The notes below the pieces were generated by a model. That model made no database searches. It saw only the letters and a program-made list of their open reading frames with translations, and was not told the DNA's origin. 8,801 bases of DNA from Lachnospiraceae bacterium UBA4292 (GTDB lineage Bacteria; Bacillota; Clostridia; Lachnospirales; Lachnospiraceae): assembly GCA_002395865.1 (NCBI GenBank), contig DGVE01000142.1, forward strand, positions 1-8,801. The letters run 5' to 3'. Shown here in pieces: positions 1 to 6,904 of the stretch (its first letter is position 1; each line of letters begins with the position of its first letter). Both the position numbers and the translations under genes were made by a program.

Positions 1-681
1 GTCCCAGTTGGCATAGCTCGCGCCTGCGGCCACAAAAGCGGCCAGATAGTAATGAGTATACTTTCTCGCGACCTCGTTATTAACCGCGGGAGCCTCACTG
101 CAAGGAAGATAGTAGGGCGTTCCGCCCATACTGTAGCTCGCGACTCCCTGCGCTCCCTGACCGCTCGCGGCAGCAGCTGCAGCCGCTGCCGCAGCCTCAG
201 CCTCTGCCTGCGCTCTGGCCGCTGCCTCCGCCTGAATGCGAGCCGCCTCGAGAGCCTCCCGGCGTGCCTGTTCATCGGCTATCGCCTGAGCTTCAGCCTG
301 AGCCCTGGCCGCTGCCTCCGCCTCCTCCTGAGCCCTTCTTTGCGCTTCCTCGGCTTTAGCCGCTGCCTCCGCCATCAGCGCCTCCTCCTCCGAGAGTCTC
401 CCCTCATCGGTCTCCGGCTCCGTAGAATCCTCTATCACAGGAAATGTTGTCTGATCCTGAGTGGTCTCGGGGACATATTCGGTCGTTTTTTCTGTTTTTT
501 CTTTCGCTTCGGTCGGGGCGACGGTTGAGGCCGGCGTCGATGCGGCCGCAGTCACCTGCGCAGTATCCCGCGCCGAAGAAGTGCTCTCCTGCGAAGCAGT
601 CCCGCCCGCGCAGCCGCTCATTGACAGCGATATCGCAAGCATTATTGCCCCCGCGGTCTTTTTTCTTTTTATATTATTCAT
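1..681 (-). CDS. Ala/Glu-rich lipoprotein, N-terminal part (cut by left edge)
   Basis: The first 227 codons of a gene that continues past the left edge; there is no stop between 681 and 1. Residues 1-23 form a lipoprotein signal peptide: a KRKK patch at 5-8, a hydrophobic stretch, then a lipobox-like SMSGC with Cys24 as the probable lipidated residue (Met at -3 is atypical). Residues 25-96 are a Ser/Thr/Glu/Pro-rich linker. Residues 97-172 are a charged Ala/Glu/Arg/Gln-rich region with repeated AEAAARAQ-like units ending in ten alanines, probably helical. From about 173 the composition becomes normal (SMGGTPYYLPC, then a KYTHYYLAAFVAAGASY-like stretch), which suggests the start of a folded domain that I cannot identify. 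The protein should sit on the outer face of the membrane, the Ala-rich part acting as a stalk or spacer. A sigma-A promoter lies about 60 bases upstream. The ATG at 681 has only a weak GGGT-type ribosome binding site, but it gives the signal peptide and the other nearby ATG closes at once. Function unknown. Confidence 0.8.
   Translation of the reverse strand, partial: MNNIKRKKTAGAIMLAISLSMSGCAGGTASQESTSSARDTAQVTAAASTPASTVAPTEAKEKTEKTTEYVPETTQDQTTFPVIEDSTEPETDEGRLSEEEALMAEAAAKAEEAQRRAQEEAEAAARAQAEAQAIADEQARREALEAARIQAEAAARAQAEAEAAAAAAAAAASGQGAQGVASYSMGGTPYYLPCSEAPAVNNEVARKYTHYYLAAFVAAGASYANWD
215..373 (-). repeat. In-phase degenerate repeats coding AEAAA units
   Basis: A 19-base unit on the plus strand (ctggccgctgcctccgcct) occurs identically at 215-233 and 305-323, 90 bases apart, and its 15-base core recurs at 359-373, 51 bases further on. 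Both distances are multiples of three, so each copy codes the same Ala-Glu-Ala-Ala-Ala block in the lipoprotein. Spacing is irregular and the codons between copies vary, which fits duplication followed by drift rather than a young tandem array. Confidence 0.7.
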
Positions 682-703
682 ACCATTTACCCGTAATCTA
701 TCC

Positions 704-726
704 TGACGATCACGAAACTATCGTCA
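704..726. promoter_or_regulatory. Inverted repeat in the lipoprotein leader
   Basis: Perfect 7-base arms TGACGAT (704-710) and ATCGTCA (720-726) flank a 9-base centre. The element lies just downstream of the predicted start of the lipoprotein transcript. It could be a protein operator or a leader hairpin; the sequence alone does not decide, and I recognise no named regulator site. Confidence 0.35.
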
Positions 727-743
727 CGCAAAAAGCATAGTGC

Positions 744-772
744 ATTATATACGATGCCCCGGATTTTAGCAA
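744..772 (-). promoter_or_regulatory. Sigma-A promoter of the lipoprotein gene
   Basis: Read on the minus strand, TTGCTA (772-767, 4 of 6 to the -35 consensus) and a perfect TATAAT (749-744) are separated by 17 bases. Transcription would begin near 737 and leave a leader of about 55 bases before the ATG at 681. Confidence 0.65.
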
Positions 773-793
773 GCTTTAGTTTTAAAATCGTTA

Positions 794-822
794 TTGATAT
801 TGCGCCTGTGAAGTGGTACTAT
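794..822 (+). promoter_or_regulatory. Sigma-A promoter of the M13 peptidase gene
   Basis: TTGATA (794-799) and TACTAT (817-822) are separated by 17 bases, with an extended -10 TG at 814-815. Transcription would begin near 829. This places the in-frame upstream ATGs at 754 and 826 before or at the transcript start and so supports translation from 883. It lies back to back with the lipoprotein promoter, the two -35 boxes being 21 bases apart. Confidence 0.6.
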
Positions 823-849
823 ATCATGGAAATGACCTTTACCGGTCAG

Positions 850-867
850 GCAGGCATACGTGTCTGC
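850..867 (+). promoter_or_regulatory. Leader hairpin before the peptidase ribosome binding site
   Basis: GCAGGCA (850-856) pairs with TGTCTGC (861-867) over seven pairs, one of them G-U, closing a TACG tetraloop. The hairpin ends two bases before the ribosome binding site, so it may influence ribosome access. No known riboswitch class is recognised. Confidence 0.3.
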
Positions 868-869
868 GG

Positions 870-875
870 AAAGGA
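870..875 (+). promoter_or_regulatory. Ribosome binding site that sets the peptidase start
   Basis: AAAGGA ends seven bases before the ATG at 883. Neither upstream in-frame ATG (754, 826) has a comparable site, which decides the start in favour of 883. Confidence 0.7.
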
Positions 876-882
876 TTACGAG

Positions 883-2817
883 ATGAACAACAAAAAGAAG
901 ACTGAAGAGACCGTTCGCGTACAGGACGACCTGTACCAGCATGTCAACGGCGAGTGGCTGAAGGATGCTCAGATACCTTCGGATCTTCCCATAACAGGCG
1001 GATTTGTCAGCCTGGCACTGGATGTGGAGAAGACCCTCATGAACGATTTCAAGCGTTTTTCTGAGGATGCGGGCGCATTGGACGAAGCAGCAAGCGAGAT
1101 ACCCGCCCTTAAGAGCGCGGTGATGCTCTATAAGAAGGCTCTTGATGTGGACTCGAGGGAAAGAGCAGGCATGTATCCCATTCTCCCCCTCCTGAGAAAG
1201 ATACTGGCCATAGGGGATATCGACGAGCTAAACAGGCTCAGCGCGAAGATGCTGCGCGACAGCGTACGCCTTCCGTTTACACTGGATCTCAATGAGGACG
1301 TCTACGACACCTCGAAGCAGTGCCTGTGTATCTTCGACCCCGAGATCATCCTCCCGGATAAGACGCTCTACGAGAAGAAGCTGCCCAGATTCGTGCTTCT
1401 CTTCCACTACAAGAAGATGATATCCGAGCTTCTAAAGCTCACTCCCCTGTCCAGGAAGGAGCAGCAGGAGTTTCTCGCCGACACCCTCGCATTCGATGAG
1501 ATCATCAGAGTGAAGGTCCTCAGCAACACCGAGAAGGCCGATTATGTGAAGATGATCAATCCCATGAAGCTCGACGAGGTTGCAAAGCTGATGCAGCCGT
1601 TTGACTTAAAAGGCCTGTTGAAGGATCTATACGGCAACAAAGTGCCCGATACGATCAATATCACCAACCCCGCATTCATAAAGGATTTTAAGGAGATCTT
1701 CAACGAGGAGACTTTCACCAAATATCTGCACTGGGCTTACGTGGGTGCTCTCATGGCCTATGCTCCCGCTCTGTCAAAGAAGATCAGCGACCTGTCCAGA
1801 TACTACATGAACAAGCTGACAGGTATCAAGGAGAACCCTGTCATCGAAAAGCAGGCCTTCCGCCTCGCCTCCTCCATGTTTGACCAGCCTCTCGGCGTCT
1901 ACTACGGAAGAAAGTATTTCGGTGAGGCAGCCAAGGAGGATATCACCTCCATAGTTGAGCGCATCATCGAGGCATATAAGGTGCGCGTAAGGAACAACAC
2001 CTTCCTCGGTGATCAGACGAAGGATAAGGCCATCCTTAAGCTGTCCACCATGAAGATAAAGATGGGCTACCCCGACTCGTACGACAGCTTTTATGACACC
2101 CTCACCGTCACCGAAGATGACACCTATTTTACGGCTGTTCGCCGCCTGTCTAAAGAGAGCGTAAAGCACCACTTGGATAAATTCTTAAAGCCCACCGATT
2201 TTTCAAAGTGGTCCATGCCCGGACACATGGTAAATGCATGCTACGATCCCTTCAAGAACGATATCACTTTCCCGGCGGCTATCCTTCAGAAGCCGTTCTA
2301 CAGTGTGGATCAGAAGCTCGAGGAGAATTTGGGCGGCATCGGCGCGGTGATCGGACACGAGATCTCGCACGCCTTCGACAACAACGGCTCGCATTTCGAC
2401 GAGCACGGCAATCTTAAGGACTGGTGGCTTGAGAAGGATCTTGAGAACTTCAAGGAGCAGACGAAGGCCATGACAGAGCAGTTCGATGGCATACCCTACC
2501 ATGGCGGCAAGGTAAATGGCGAGCTGGTCGTTTCGGAGAACATCGCCGACAACGGAGGAATGGCAGTCACGCTGCAGATCATGCACGAGCTCACCGACCC
2601 AGACTATTCTGCGTACTTCACGAACTGGGCGCGAATATGGTGTCAGAAGGCAAAGGAGAGCTACATAAAGCTGCTTCTGACCAGCGACGTACACTCTCCT
2701 TCCGAGCTTCGCGCAAATATCACTCCCAGAAACTTCCCCGAGTGGTATGATACCTTCGGTGTAACAGAAAACGATAAGATGTACATCGAAAAGAGCAAGA
2801 GACTTAATATCTGGTAA
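883..2817 (+). CDS. pepO: M13 family zinc metallopeptidase (PepO/neprilysin type)
   Basis: A 644-residue zinc endopeptidase of the neprilysin/PepO family, which cuts peptides of limited size. The N-terminal signature QDDLYQHVNGEWL is at residues 14-26. The catalytic region has the substrate-binding pair N451-A452 (in VNACYDPF), the zinc motif HEISH with ligands H492 and H496 and catalytic E493, and ENIAD with third ligand E552 and D556. Near the C-terminus DVHSPSELR carries H604 and R610, matching the family's transition-state histidine and substrate-carboxylate arginine. The length is usual for bacterial members. There is no signal peptide or membrane anchor, so it is probably cytosolic like lactococcal PepO, and likely works in general peptide turnover. 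The start at 883 is chosen for its ribosome binding site and the promoter position; a longer reading from 754 adds 43 residues unlike the family. It is a single-gene unit with its own promoter and a terminator shared with the opposing operon. The family call is secure; the symbol is by type only. Confidence 0.93.
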   Translation: MNNKKKTEETVRVQDDLYQHVNGEWLKDAQIPSDLPITGGFVSLALDVEKTLMNDFKRFSEDAGALDEAASEIPALKSAVMLYKKALDVDSRERAGMYPILPLLRKILAIGDIDELNRLSAKMLRDSVRLPFTLDLNEDVYDTSKQCLCIFDPEIILPDKTLYEKKLPRFVLLFHYKKMISELLKLTPLSRKEQQEFLADTLAFDEIIRVKVLSNTEKADYVKMINPMKLDEVAKLMQPFDLKGLLKDLYGNKVPDTINITNPAFIKDFKEIFNEETFTKYLHWAYVGALMAYAPALSKKISDLSRYYMNKLTGIKENPVIEKQAFRLASSMFDQPLGVYYGRKYFGEAAKEDITSIVERIIEAYKVRVRNNTFLGDQTKDKAILKLSTMKIKMGYPDSYDSFYDTLTVTEDDTYFTAVRRLSKESVKHHLDKFLKPTDFSKWSMPGHMVNACYDPFKNDITFPAAILQKPFYSVDQKLEENLGGIGAVIGHEISHAFDNNGSHFDEHGNLKDWWLEKDLENFKEQTKAMTEQFDGIPYHGGKVNGELVVSENIADNGGMAVTLQIMHELTDPDYSAYFTNWARIWCQKAKESYIKLLLTSDVHSPSELRANITPRNFPEWYDTFGVTENDKMYIEKSKRLNIW

Positions 2818-2823
2818 AAACAT

Positions 2824-2848
2824 CCCCGGAGGCGCCAGGCTTCCGGGG
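2824..2848. terminator. Shared terminator hairpin between converging units
   Basis: Arms 2824-2833 and 2839-2848 pair over ten positions (one G-U, CCCCGGA against TCCGGGG at the base) around a five-base loop. On the minus strand the hairpin is followed shortly by TTTTT (2820-2816), a good intrinsic terminator for the four-gene operon. On the plus strand only CCTTTC follows, so termination after the peptidase gene may be weaker. Confidence 0.75.
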
Positions 2849-2885
2849 TCCTTTCATCTATCCAAAATATTCTCTGTCAGTCTTC

Positions 2886-5081
2886 CTACTTCCCCTGTGT
2901 ATCTTCCGCGTCGGGCTGTTCTTCAGTTTTATCGACCAACATCTTCTGCGCGTTCACCCTCTCGATCTCCTTCTTGACGAGGCCCTCGTACGCCTTTCTG
3001 TCGATCTCTATCGAATCCCTCTGTGCAGCCACCGACTCGTCGGCAAAGCTGTTGAATTCATCCTGCTTTCTGCGCAGAAGCTCGAATATCTCCTCGTCGA
3101 TCGAATCCGCGCACAGCAGCCTGTACACGAGCACATTTCTGGCCTGCCCCATGCGGTATGCTCTGGAAATGGCCTGGCTCTCGATGGACGGCTTGAACTG
3201 CGGCTCGCAGATGATCACCACACTGGCGGACTGGATGTTCAGTCCCGTACCGCCCGACTGTATCTGCGCAGGCAGAACCGAGCCTGCGGGCGCCTTGTCG
3301 AATTCATCGACTATAGCCTGCCTCTCCTGCGGCGACACAGAGCCGGTGATAGGTCTCATGCAGACAGGTCCGAGAAGCTTCATCACACTCTCGAGTATGC
3401 CTATAAAGAAGGAGAACACTATGATCTTCCTCTCGTCCGCTGCAGCCTCCTCCACTATTTCCTTCAGGCGCATGGCCTTCGACGAATAGCGAAGATCGCC
3501 CACATTCCACGACAGCTGCCTGATGCTCATTATGTGTCCGTAGAGGCTCTGAGCATATACGGCCTCCTCCTGAGGCGTCATCTCGCACCACTCATTGTTC
3601 TGTATCAAATCGGGCAGCTCGGTGAGCACATCCTCACGCTTTCTGCGGTAATACACGGGTGCTATGGCGTTTTTGAACGAAGGAGCATTTGCAACTGTGG
3701 TCATGGAGCTTACGGTCCTTGCGATATCAGGTCGCAGGACCGAAATGAGAGAGACCATCTCGTCAACATTGTTCTCAAGAGGCGTACCCGACATGAAAAG
3801 GATCCTCTGTGCAAAACGTGCCAGATTCTTCGTGTTGATGCTTCGCTTCGCGTTCGCGTTCTTGATGTAATGCGCCTCATCGACCACCATCATGCCGAGG
3901 ATGAGCCCCTGCGGCATCTCCATGCCCTGCGTGCTCTCGTAATTGGTCACCGCCACGCCGCCCTCGCTCTGCCATTTTTCGAATGCCTGCAGCCTTCCCG
4001 CGCCGTGCAGCTGATGAGGCACGAGATCACTCATTTTCATAATCTCCCTGCACCAGTTGGTTATGACCGATGCGGGGCAGATGACAAGGAAATGTGTGCT
4101 CCCGCTGTTCCTGAGTGACACCATAGCGGCTATCGCCTGTATGGTCTTTCCGAGACCCATCTCATCGCCGAGGAGTACATTGCCCTGACGGAGAATATAC
4201 CTGACGCCCCATTCCTGATACTTTCTGAGGCTGCATTTTAAACCTTCGAGTAAAAGGTCCTGCGCACCGACATCCTCGGCCAGCTCCTGTGAAAGGCCGT
4301 AGACGCTGTCGTCATTTCCGAGGGCATTCGGCGCGATCTTCTCTATCAGGTTGAAGAACGATATGGGATCGAGTATAAAATCATCCCACGCGTCAGCCTC
4401 CGTACGCAGCTTGAACTGCGCAAACAGCACCTTGTACTGACTTAATGCTCCTCCGTAGTTTTTTTCCACACTGAGCTGCGCAAGACGGCTGTAAGCATCG
4501 AAAGCTGCCTGCTTCGTCTTAGTTGAAGAGAAGAACCACCTGATGTCGGAGCATGCCGGCTCAAGAGCGGTGAGGTCGTTTCTGAGCTGAGTACCGTAGC
4601 TGCCGCGCATCCCTTCGCAGAGCCTGGCCATATCCTCTATGTGCAGGAACAGGGAAAGGTCTCGCACCAGCTTCGATGCGTTCTTCGTACGATTGTCGGC
4701 GCTTAACTTCAGCTTCTGTCCCCTGCCCATATCGTAGGCTATGGCACCCGCTATGTTTTTTATCTCCATAGCGCCCTCGTAGCTTATGCCGCGTATGGAC
4801 TCCAGCTGGGGCACCGTGGCTATAAACACGTCCGCCATAGTCGTCAGGCCACTGTTTTTTAGTGTGGTGACCCTTATTCCTTTTTTATTCTGGTTGAGCT
4901 GTTCGACCGGGATCTCCTTAAGCTGAAGATAGATCTGCTCATTCAAAAGCCTTCTTACATCGTCCGCTATGATATGCCTCAGACCATCTCTCTCTTTGAT
5001 GATTCCGTCTATCACGGATAAAAACCCCTTGTGATCCTCGAATACCAGCTTAGCGTCCCTTTTAGCGACCAGTCGTGCCAT
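2886..5081 (-). CDS. SNF2-family DEAD/DEAH-box ATPase/helicase
   Basis: A 731-residue superfamily 2 ATPase of the SNF2 type. Motif I is DEMGLGKT at 306-313 (K312), motif Ia VICPASVITNW at 333-343, motif II DEAH at 401-404, motif III SGTPLENN at 431-438, motif IV around VFSFFIG at 555-561, motif V SGGTGLN at 609-615, and motif VI QAISRAYRMGQ at 636-646 with R640 and R643 as probable arginine fingers. Such enzymes track along double-stranded DNA or remodel nucleoprotein. The N-terminal 290 residues lack a SWIM zinc finger; residues 70-112 (LKNSGLTTMADVFIATV, then IRGISYEGAMEIKNI) resemble a helix-hairpin-helix DNA-binding unit. The C-terminal tail is acidic and Gln-rich. It is the last gene of the operon: its ATG directly follows the stop of the reductase gene, and its ribosome binding sequence (AAGGGTGAG) lies within that gene's last codons, so translation is probably coupled. 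The family is certain; the cellular role (repair, transcription recycling as in RapA, or defence) is open. Confidence 0.93.
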   Translation of the reverse strand: MARLVAKRDAKLVFEDHKGFLSVIDGIIKERDGLRHIIADDVRRLLNEQIYLQLKEIPVEQLNQNKKGIRVTTLKNSGLTTMADVFIATVPQLESIRGISYEGAMEIKNIAGAIAYDMGRGQKLKLSADNRTKNASKLVRDLSLFLHIEDMARLCEGMRGSYGTQLRNDLTALEPACSDIRWFFSSTKTKQAAFDAYSRLAQLSVEKNYGGALSQYKVLFAQFKLRTEADAWDDFILDPISFFNLIEKIAPNALGNDDSVYGLSQELAEDVGAQDLLLEGLKCSLRKYQEWGVRYILRQGNVLLGDEMGLGKTIQAIAAMVSLRNSGSTHFLVICPASVITNWCREIMKMSDLVPHQLHGAGRLQAFEKWQSEGGVAVTNYESTQGMEMPQGLILGMMVVDEAHYIKNANAKRSINTKNLARFAQRILFMSGTPLENNVDEMVSLISVLRPDIARTVSSMTTVANAPSFKNAIAPVYYRRKREDVLTELPDLIQNNEWCEMTPQEEAVYAQSLYGHIMSIRQLSWNVGDLRYSSKAMRLKEIVEEAAADERKIIVFSFFIGILESVMKLLGPVCMRPITGSVSPQERQAIVDEFDKAPAGSVLPAQIQSGGTGLNIQSASVVIICEPQFKPSIESQAISRAYRMGQARNVLVYRLLCADSIDEEIFELLRRKQDEFNSFADESVAAQRDSIEIDRKAYEGLVKKEIERVNAQKMLVDKTEEQPDAEDTQGK

Positions 5082-6284
5082 CTACTCACCCTTAGCCTTT
5101 TTCTTCTTTCTAAACATAAATCTGCGGGCCACATTTATACCCGCCTTGAAATGGATGGGCCGAAGCTCCCTGTCGGCCTCCTTCAGCTTCTGCCTGATCG
5201 GTATCGACTGCGGGCAATGCTGCTCACATTTACCGCACTCTATGCACTGCGATGCAAACGCAGGTTCCTTTGTGAGTCCGACTGTCTGAGCGTACTGAAA
5301 TCTTCCTTCGCTCTTCCCCTCTATATACATCGTGTTCCAGCACGCAAATGTGCCCGGTATATCCACGCCCTTCGGGCACGGCATACAGTATCTGCATCCG
5401 GTGCAGCCCACCTTCTCCTTCTCGCGGATAGCTTTTTTGACCTCCTCGAGTGTGGCGAAGTCCTCCTCCGTAAAACTGCCCGGTCTCGCCTCATCCGCAG
5501 TCTTTACATTCTCCTTCACCATATCCACGGAGTTCATTCCCGAGAGCACTACCGTGACCTCCGGCTGATCATACAGCCACCTGAAGGCCCACTGCGCGCT
5601 CGTCCAGCCCCTGTCGCTGTTCGAAAAGATCTTTTTCGCCTTCTCGGGCAGCATATTTACCAGCTTGCCGCCTCTTAACGGCTCCATTATGATGACCGGT
5701 ATGCCCTTTTTCGCTGCGGCCTTAAGGCCCTCTACACCTGCCTGAGTGACTTCATCGAAATAGTTATACTGTATCTGGCAGAAATCCCAGTCATAATCGT
5801 TCAGTATCTTTATGAAGTTATCCGAATTTCCGTGATATGAAAAACCGATATTCCTTATCTGACCCGCCTTCTTCTTCGCGGTGATCCATTCCTGTATTTC
5901 CACGTTCTTAAGTTTTTCCCACATCTCCACATCGGTCAGATGATGCATGAGATAATAGTCCACATAATCGGTCCTGAGGCGCGAGAGCTCCTCATCGAAA
6001 TACTTATCCAGTCCCTTTGCATTTCTTATCAGATACTGCGGAAGCTTCGTGGCGATGTTCACCTTGCCGCGTATGTTATTTCTTTCCAGTATCTCGCCGA
6101 GAGCGGCCTCGCTTCCGGGATAAATGTATGCCGTATCATAATAATTCACCCCGGAAGCATATGCCTCCATGATCTCCTTCTCGGCTTTGTCTATGTCGAT
6201 ATTCTTCCCCCTCTTGGTAAAGCGCATACAGCCGTATCCGAGCACCGAAAGCTCGTTACCGTATCTGTCTTTTCTGTACTGCAT
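5082..6284 (-). CDS. Aldo/keto reductase with C-terminal double [4Fe-4S] ferredoxin domain
   Basis: A 400-residue predicted oxidoreductase of the Fe-S aldo/keto reductase group. The TIM-barrel part (about 1-285) starts GNELSVLGYGCMRF and carries the catalytic tetrad D50, Y55, K80 and H114 (in YYLMHH); NAD(P)H is the expected hydride carrier, and the late-barrel stretch VVLSGMNSVDMVKENV (245-260) fits the cofactor end. The C-terminal part holds two cysteine clusters: C294, C297, C300, C303 (CTGCRYCMPCPKGVDIP, shortened spacing) and C347, C350, C353, C357 (CIECGKCEQHCP, classical), expected to bind two [4Fe-4S] clusters and pass electrons to or from the barrel. A basic KKKK tail ends the protein. 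Cytosolic; the substrate is unknown. The ATG at 6284 has AGGAGGTG just upstream, overlapping the stop of the preceding UPF0340 gene, so the two are co-translated. Domain calls are firm, the reaction is not. Confidence 0.93.
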   Translation of the reverse strand: MQYRKDRYGNELSVLGYGCMRFTKRGKNIDIDKAEKEIMEAYASGVNYYDTAYIYPGSEAALGEILERNNIRGKVNIATKLPQYLIRNAKGLDKYFDEELSRLRTDYVDYYLMHHLTDVEMWEKLKNVEIQEWITAKKKAGQIRNIGFSYHGNSDNFIKILNDYDWDFCQIQYNYFDEVTQAGVEGLKAAAKKGIPVIIMEPLRGGKLVNMLPEKAKKIFSNSDRGWTSAQWAFRWLYDQPEVTVVLSGMNSVDMVKENVKTADEARPGSFTEEDFATLEEVKKAIREKEKVGCTGCRYCMPCPKGVDIPGTFACWNTMYIEGKSEGRFQYAQTVGLTKEPAFASQCIECGKCEQHCPQSIPIRQKLKEADRELRPIHFKAGINVARRFMFRKKKKAKGE

Positions 6285-6286
6285 AG

Positions 6287-6294
6287 CACCTCCT
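6287..6294 (-). promoter_or_regulatory. AGGAGGTG ribosome binding site overlapping a stop codon
   Basis: A full-strength Shine-Dalgarno sequence two bases before the reductase ATG. It shares bases with the TAG stop of the UPF0340 gene, so ribosomes finishing that gene are placed directly on the next start. Confidence 0.8.
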
Positions 6295-6856
6295 ACATCA
6301 GTCTCTCGTCATATACTGCCCTCTGCCCGCCCACATACTTCGGACGGTGTCTTGCGCAGATGATTGGCGCCTCACCTATCTTTCGCAGGGATATTCGCAC
6401 GGGCACCACCACAGCGTGCATGTGCATTCCTATCATGGTGCCTCCTATGTCAATGCCCGCGTCAGCCTTTCCAAGCACGCTCTCCACCAGCACCGGGTCC
6501 TTAAATCTCTTATAGCACACAGTCGCGAAGGCTCCGCCCGCATGGTTAGGCTGCGGTATGGCATTCACCTGCTCGAAGCCGTACTTCTCCATACCCTCTC
6601 TCTCCATCACCAGCGCCCTGTTCAGATGCTCGCAGCACTGCGCCGCAGCAAATATTCCCCTATCGTTAAGAAGAGGTATGATTCCGTCATACACCGCACC
6701 GGCCGACTCCAGATTCGTCGCGGTCCCTATCTGGTCTCCCAGTATCTCGCTCGAGGAGCAGCCGATGACGAATATGGCCCCCTCCTTTATATGCGCTACA
6801 TTAAGCAGCTCCTCCACAGCCTGACGGCTCTGGGCTGTTATCTTTGTCAGATCCAT
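6293..6856 (-). CDS. UPF0340/YwlG family protein (TIGR01440, DUF436)
   Basis: A 187-residue cytosolic protein of the conserved UPF0340 family, whose best-known member is Bacillus subtilis YwlG (about 180 residues). Family blocks seen are VIGCSSSEILG (30-40), AAQCCEHLNRALV (71-83), PNHAGGAFATVC (103-114), DIGGTMIGMHMHAVVVPVR (136-154) and RPKYVGGQRAVY (171-182). Conserved cysteines (C33, C74, C75, C114) and histidines (H77, H105, H145, H147) suggest a metal or ligand site, but no activity is established for the family to my knowledge. Start choice: an ATG at 6874 is also in frame, but the ATG at 6856 has GGAGGG at 6866-6861 and begins MDLTKI, so I use it; the longer form would add six residues. 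Followed after eight bases by the reductase gene. There are no membrane segments or signal peptide. Family assignment is strong; function unknown. Confidence 0.9.
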   Translation of the reverse strand: MDLTKITAQSRQAVEELLNVAHIKEGAIFVIGCSSSEILGDQIGTATNLESAGAVYDGIIPLLNDRGIFAAAQCCEHLNRALVMEREGMEKYGFEQVNAIPQPNHAGGAFATVCYKRFKDPVLVESVLGKADAGIDIGGTMIGMHMHAVVVPVRISLRKIGEAPIICARHRPKYVGGQRAVYDERLM

Positions 6857-6860
6857 TTTT

Positions 6861-6866
6861 CCCTCC
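6861..6866 (-). promoter_or_regulatory. GGAGGG ribosome binding site that sets the UPF0340 start
   Basis: Lies four bases before the ATG at 6856. The alternative ATG at 6874 has AGGA only one base away, too close for efficient use. The shorter protein is therefore preferred. Confidence 0.7.
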
Positions 6867-6904
6867 GAATTCATTCCTGCGAATACTATACAGGCACCGA
6901 TATA

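Noticed and set aside
52..528. Plus-strand open frame rich in Arg, Ser and Leu
   Set aside because: It is the complement of the Ala/Glu-rich lipoprotein repeats; its composition is explained by that and it has no ribosome binding site or family features.
754..882. Upstream extension of the M13 peptidase from ATG 754 or 826
   Set aside because: The predicted transcript starts near 829, the added residues do not resemble the family, and the ATG at 883 has a well-placed ribosome binding site.
2203..2823. 206-codon minus-strand open frame opposite the peptidase
   Set aside because: It lies opposite the conserved catalytic region of the peptidase and crosses the terminator; no recognisable domain.
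3534..4118. 194-codon plus-strand open frame inside the helicase gene
   Set aside because: Antisense to helicase motifs that are clearly coding; no ribosome binding site or domain recognised.
2886..6856. The helicase, reductase and UPF0340 genes as a phage-defence cassette
   Set aside because: SNF2 ATPases occur in some defence systems, but there is no methylase, nuclease, phospholipase D or other effector domain next to it, and the neighbours look like household genes.
6857..6904. Possible separate promoter (TATAGT) or terminator between acyltransferase and UPF0340 genes
   Set aside because: No acceptable -35 box at the right distance and no hairpin with a T-run; read-through is the simpler reading.
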